A stretch of 8,287 nt of DNA from NCBI GenBank assembly GCA_003520365.1, contig DOUW01000426.1, forward strand, positions 1-8,287. The letters are read 5' to 3'. Numbering within the stretch: position 1 is the first letter of the stretch; each line of letters begins with the position of its first letter. A program made the translations under genes and the position numbers. The notes beneath the pieces were generated by a model, which had not been told where the DNA came from, ran no database searches, and saw nothing but the letters and a program-made list of their open reading frames with translations. The DNA comes from Massilia sp. (GTDB taxonomy: Bacteria > Pseudomonadota > Gammaproteobacteria > Burkholderiales > Burkholderiaceae_D). Below, piece after piece: positions 6,096 to 8,287 of this stretch.

Positions 6096-6353
6096 ATGAG
6101 CACCCGTCGCGACACTACCACCCTCAAGGACGCCTGCGCGCTCACGCTGCGTGTCTGGCGCCAGGCCTGCCCCTTTTTCCTCAGCATCGAGCTCTGGCTG
6201 ATGGTGCTGGTCGCCGGCGCCACCGTCGGCGGCCTGTTCCTCGCCCTCCTGCACGATGCGCGCAGCCTGCTGGCCTTCGGCTTCGCGCTCGGCTACGTCG
6301 CGTTGCGCGCGGTCCTGCACGTCAGGCGCATCCTGAGCTGGCCATTTGTCTGA
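6096..6353 (+). CDS. Small predicted inner-membrane protein (85 residues)
   Basis: I do not recognise the family. The product is 85 residues. A short basic/polar N-terminus (MSTRRDTTTLKDACALTLRVWRQA) is followed by two hydrophobic segments, about residues 32-52 and 56-75, with a short HDARS turn between them. The end (HVRRILSWPFV) is positively charged, so the protein is probably a two-pass membrane protein with both ends in the cytoplasm. The codons have strong G/C in the third position, as in neighbouring real genes, which supports coding. The frame is open from 5895, but everything upstream of ATG 6096 overlaps tRNA-Cys and its terminator, so 6096 is the sensible start even though its ribosome-binding site is weak. 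It sits between the intact and the degenerate tRNA-Cys copies. No function is proposed. Confidence 0.75.
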   Translation: MSTRRDTTTLKDACALTLRVWRQACPFFLSIELWLMVLVAGATVGGLFLALLHDARSLLAFGFALGYVALRAVLHVRRILSWPFV

Positions 6354-6440
6354 TGGCCAGGCCGGGCCGAAGGGAAGAGCGGCCCGAGGCGGGAAACGAA
6401 GCAGCGGACGCCATTCCGGCGCGGGCGATCGCGTCTTCGC

Positions 6441-6567
6441 TTGATTTTCCTCATCGCACGGCCGGCTCAGCAGTCGTACTATGAAGTCTGGCGAGGTAGC
6501 AAAGCGGTCATGCAACGGCCTGCAAAGCCGGTCAGACGTGGTTCGACTCCCGTCCTCGCCTCCAGAA
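6441..6567 (+). repeat. Direct repeat copy 2 carrying the degenerate tRNA-Cys
   Basis: This is the diverged second copy of 5907-6032: a 49-bp upstream flank with shared TTGATTT, GCTCAGCAGTC and CTGGCGAGG, then a tRNA-Cys-like sequence and CCAGAA. The flank has changed more than the tRNA part. Similarity to copy 1 ends just after the CCA. Confidence 0.7.
6490..6564 (+). tRNA. tRNA-Cys(GCA)-like, degenerate second copy (possible pseudogene)
   Basis: This 75-nt sequence keeps the acceptor stem GGCGAGG/CCTCGCC, D-stem GCA/TGC, anticodon loop CTGCAAA (GCA), T-loop TTCGACT, U discriminator and CCA of the intact tRNA-Cys. It differs in several places. The first anticodon-stem pair is A-G (6515/6531) where the intact copy has G-U. 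The variable region reads GTCAG in place of TCTAG. An extra T at 6539 puts a bulge in the T-stem or, if the variable loop is lengthened instead, breaks three of its five pairs. It may be a decaying duplicate, a low-efficiency tRNA, or a tRNA-like RNA. A strong terminator follows, so it could still be transcribed. Confidence 0.7.
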
Positions 6568-6583
6568 CACCAGCACATGTTCA

Positions 6584-6617
6584 GCACATCGCCGGCAACA
6601 GCCGGCGATGTGCTTTT
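6584..6617 (+). terminator. Strong intrinsic terminator after the second tRNA-Cys
   Basis: A perfect 13-bp stem GCACATCGCCGGC/GCCGGCGATGTGC (6584-6596 with 6601-6613) has an AACA loop and is followed by TTTT. An A-T pair at 6583/6614 can extend the stem. Its core CGCCGGC resembles that of the first terminator. It isolates the lysR-type gene from upstream transcription. Confidence 0.85.
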
Positions 6618-6777
6618 CCGCCTTTCCCGTCATCCAGTTTCCTGAAACCGAACGGCCGAACGTGCGGGCGATTGAAACGCCTCTCCTGCAAGAAGCCGGC
6701 AGCGGCCGATGAGGCGACACGGCCCGCATGGGGTAAGATGGCATGTTTCGCACAGTCTCCGCCGCCGGCCGCCGCCT

Positions 6778-7719
6778 ATGGAATTCCGCCAGATTCATTA
6801 TTTTATTTCCCTGTACGAAGAGGGCACGGTCACCCGCGCCGCGCTGCGGCTGAACATCGTGCAGCCTGCCCTGAGCATGCAGATCAGCAAACTGGAAGAG
6901 CACCTCGGCCAGAAGCTTTTCGAGCGCACCAAGCAGGGCATGGTGCCGACCGCCGCCGCGCGCCAGATGTACCGCCTGTTCCTGCCCATCATGCGCGATT
7001 TTTCGAATGCCCAGGCGCAGATGCTCAGCAGCGAAGGGGCCATCCGCGGCCATGTGAACATCGGCCTGATCGCTTCGATCACGGAAGGCGTGCTGGTCGA
7101 CACGCTGAGCGAATTCTCGACCAAGTACCCGGAAGTCGGCGTCTCGGTCAGCGATGGCTATACCAGCACCCTGACCGACTGGGTCGCCGGCGGACGCCTG
7201 GACGCGGCCATCGTCAACAAGCCGCGCCGTCCGCTGGCCCTCGATGTCGAGCACATCGTCGACGAAGAGATGGTCCTGATCACGGGGGCGGCTTTCGCGC
7301 CCAGCCTGCCGGCCACGCTGACGCTGCGCCAGTTGCCTTCGCTCGGCCTGGCTCTCGTGCTGCCCACCCGTGGCCACGGCCTGCGCAGCAATATCGACAG
7401 CTTCGCGGAGGGCGAGAACATCGAACTGACGCCCAAGTTCGAGATCGACTCGCTGGTGGCGACCGTGAAGCTGGTCGAACAGACCCAGGTCGCCACCATC
7501 GTGCCGCGCGTCGCCGTGCACCGCCAGCTCGCCAACGGCAGCTTGCGCGCCTATCCGATCGCCTCGCCGCGCCTGGTGCGCCGGGTGGTGAGCGTATCGC
7601 ACCCGCGCCGGCCGCTGAACCCGGCCACGCGCCTGTTCATTTCCATGCTGGCGGCAAACATGCGCCTGCGCACGCCCGGCGGGCAGCAGGGCGAGGAACA
7701 GAAGGCGGAAAGCGAATAA
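6778..7719 (+). CDS. LysR-family transcriptional regulator
   Basis: This 313-residue protein has standard LysR architecture: an N-terminal winged helix-turn-helix (about 1-60) with the recognition region TVTRAALRLNIVQPALS (17-33) and QISKLEEHLGQKLFER (35-50), a linker helix (about 58-88), then a periplasmic-binding-protein-like effector domain (about 91-295) starting at GHVNIGLIAS. The last 15 residues are polar and Glu/Gln-rich. The frame opens at ATG 6709, but LysR proteins start with the MEFRQIHYF-type sequence, so ATG 6778 was chosen; no clear ribosome-binding site precedes it. A TAAGAT at 6734-6739 could be a weak -10 box without a matching -35. The inducer and targets cannot be told from sequence. 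It converges on an aldehyde dehydrogenase gene, and whether it controls that gene is unknown. Confidence 0.92.
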   Translation: MEFRQIHYFISLYEEGTVTRAALRLNIVQPALSMQISKLEEHLGQKLFERTKQGMVPTAAARQMYRLFLPIMRDFSNAQAQMLSSEGAIRGHVNIGLIASITEGVLVDTLSEFSTKYPEVGVSVSDGYTSTLTDWVAGGRLDAAIVNKPRRPLALDVEHIVDEEMVLITGAAFAPSLPATLTLRQLPSLGLALVLPTRGHGLRSNIDSFAEGENIELTPKFEIDSLVATVKLVEQTQVATIVPRVAVHRQLANGSLRAYPIASPRLVRRVVSVSHPRRPLNPATRLFISMLAANMRLRTPGGQQGEEQKAESE

Positions 7720-7725
7720 GGAGGG

Positions 7726-7756
7726 CTGCTCCGGCCGCAGCGGCGGCCGGGAGCAG
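7726..7756. terminator. Hairpin between convergent lysR and aldehyde dehydrogenase genes
   Basis: CTGCTCCGGCCGC (7726-7738) pairs with GCGGCCGG-G-AGCAG (7743-7756), leaving an AGCG loop and a single bulged G. It lies seven bases after the lysR stop and about 28 bases beyond the dehydrogenase stop. There is no T-run on either strand, so its use as a two-way terminator is inferred from position and stability. Confidence 0.5.
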
Positions 7757-7783
7757 GCAGGGAACGTTCAGCGCGGCCCTGGC

Positions 7784-8287
7784 TCAGACCAGCCCGGCGT
7801 TCCGATGGATGTGCTTGGTCTCGAGGAAGTCGGCCAGGCCTTCGTAGCCGTGCAGGCGGCCGATGCCGCTGCGCCGGTAGCCGCCCGTTTCCGCCTCGGC
7901 GAACAGGCGGTTGTGGTCGTTGATCCAGACCGTGCCGTTGCGCAGGGCGCGCGCCAGGCGCATGCCGCGGTCGCCATCGGCCGTCCAGACGCTGGCCGAC
8001 AGGCCGAACACCGTGTTGTTGGCGCGCGCCACCGCTTCCTTCTCGTCCTCGAATTTCTCCAGCACCAGGAAGGGGCCGAAGATCTCTTCCTGCGCGAAGA
8101 AGGCATTGGCGTCGCCGTGCGCGACCAGGGTCGGGCTCAGGAAGTGGCCGGCAGCCAGCTTGCCGCCGCCGCGCGTGCCGCGCAGCACGACCTCGTCGCA
8201 CATGTCGAGCGCGCGCTCGACGTCGCTGGCGACCCGGTCCAGCGCCTCGCCATCGATCAGCGGCCCCATCCCCGCGCCCGGGGCGTC
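7784..8287 (-). CDS. Aldehyde dehydrogenase family protein, C-terminal part (5' end outside the window)
   Basis: Enzymes of this family oxidise aldehydes to acids with NAD(P)+. Only the last 167 or so residues are present; the frame is still open at the window edge, so the catalytic Cys region lies outside. The visible part has a GPLID near its start, SPTLVAHGDANAFFAQEEIFGPFLVL with the conserved cofactor-site Glu of EEIFGP, NNTVFGLSASVWTAD, GTVWIND, and the C-terminal GGYRRSGIGRLHGYEGLADFLETKHIH that matches the family's GG-x-SG-x-GR-x-G ending. An ATG at 8267-8269 is internal, because the family sequence (DAPGAG before MGPLID) continues upstream of it. Substrate cannot be assigned; betaine- or semialdehyde-type enzymes are possible. 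The stop is TGA at 7786-7784 on the minus strand. Confidence 0.92.
   Translation of the reverse strand, partial: DAPGAGMGPLIDGEALDRVASDVERALDMCDEVVLRGTRGGGKLAAGHFLSPTLVAHGDANAFFAQEEIFGPFLVLEKFEDEKEAVARANNTVFGLSASVWTADGDRGMRLARALRNGTVWINDHNRLFAEAETGGYRRSGIGRLHGYEGLADFLETKHIHRNAGLV

Noticed and set aside
6620..6777. Search for a LysR-type operator (T-N11-A dyad) and promoter upstream of the regulator
   Set aside because: Only a weak TAAGAT and poor dyads were found. No divergent gene shares the region, so no site can be supported.
6441..7847. 468-codon plus-strand frame crossing the second tRNA-Cys, a terminator and the lysR gene
   Set aside because: It runs through structured RNA features and out of frame across a clear LysR protein, and its product is low-complexity.
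7551..8201. 216-codon minus-strand frame overlapping the aldehyde dehydrogenase
   Set aside because: It is out of frame with a clear dehydrogenase C-terminus and its product is Arg/Pro/Ala-rich without motifs.

Overview
The window is GC-rich bacterial chromosome, most likely from a betaproteobacterium of the Oxalobacteraceae (Massilia/Telluria-like). That placement is inferred from protein character, codon use and gene order. It has not been confirmed by a search. It joins two gene neighbourhoods that are well known in proteobacteria: the end of the rnc-era-recO-pdxJ-acpS cluster and the uvrC-pgsA-glyW-cysT cluster (E. coli also has leuZ after cysT; no leucine tRNA is visible here).

Layout. 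Positions 1-4071 carry four tightly packed plus-strand genes: recO (5' end off the window), pdxJ, acpS (overlapping pdxJ by 4 bp) and uvrC. uvrC begins 24 bp after acpS and has an unusual N-terminal extension of about 100 residues. Positions 4072-4744 hold no gene. Most of this gap is filled by palindromic, REP-like repeats arranged as two composite elements with inverted ends. The first contains a 132/131-bp tandem duplication. Then come pgsA (4745-5323), a strong tRNA promoter, four identical tRNA-Gly(GCC) genes, one intact tRNA-Cys(GCA) gene and an intrinsic terminator. After these lie an 85-residue predicted membrane protein and a second, degenerate tRNA-Cys copy with its own strong terminator. 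The right end has a LysR-type regulator (6778-7719) converging on the C-terminal part of an aldehyde dehydrogenase on the minus strand (7784 to the window edge), with a hairpin between them.

Functions are mainly housekeeping: recombinational repair (RecO), vitamin B6 synthesis (PdxJ), activation of acyl carrier protein (AcpS), nucleotide excision repair (UvrC), phosphatidylglycerol synthesis (PgsA) and Gly/Cys tRNA supply. The proteins of the left half are probably co-transcribed. The tRNAs have their own promoter with a GC-rich discriminator, so stringent control is likely.

I found no convincing new multi-gene system. The parts most worth a second look are the repeat cluster at 4121-4631, the direct repeat carrying an intact and a damaged tRNA-Cys on either side of the small membrane-protein gene, and the UvrC extension.
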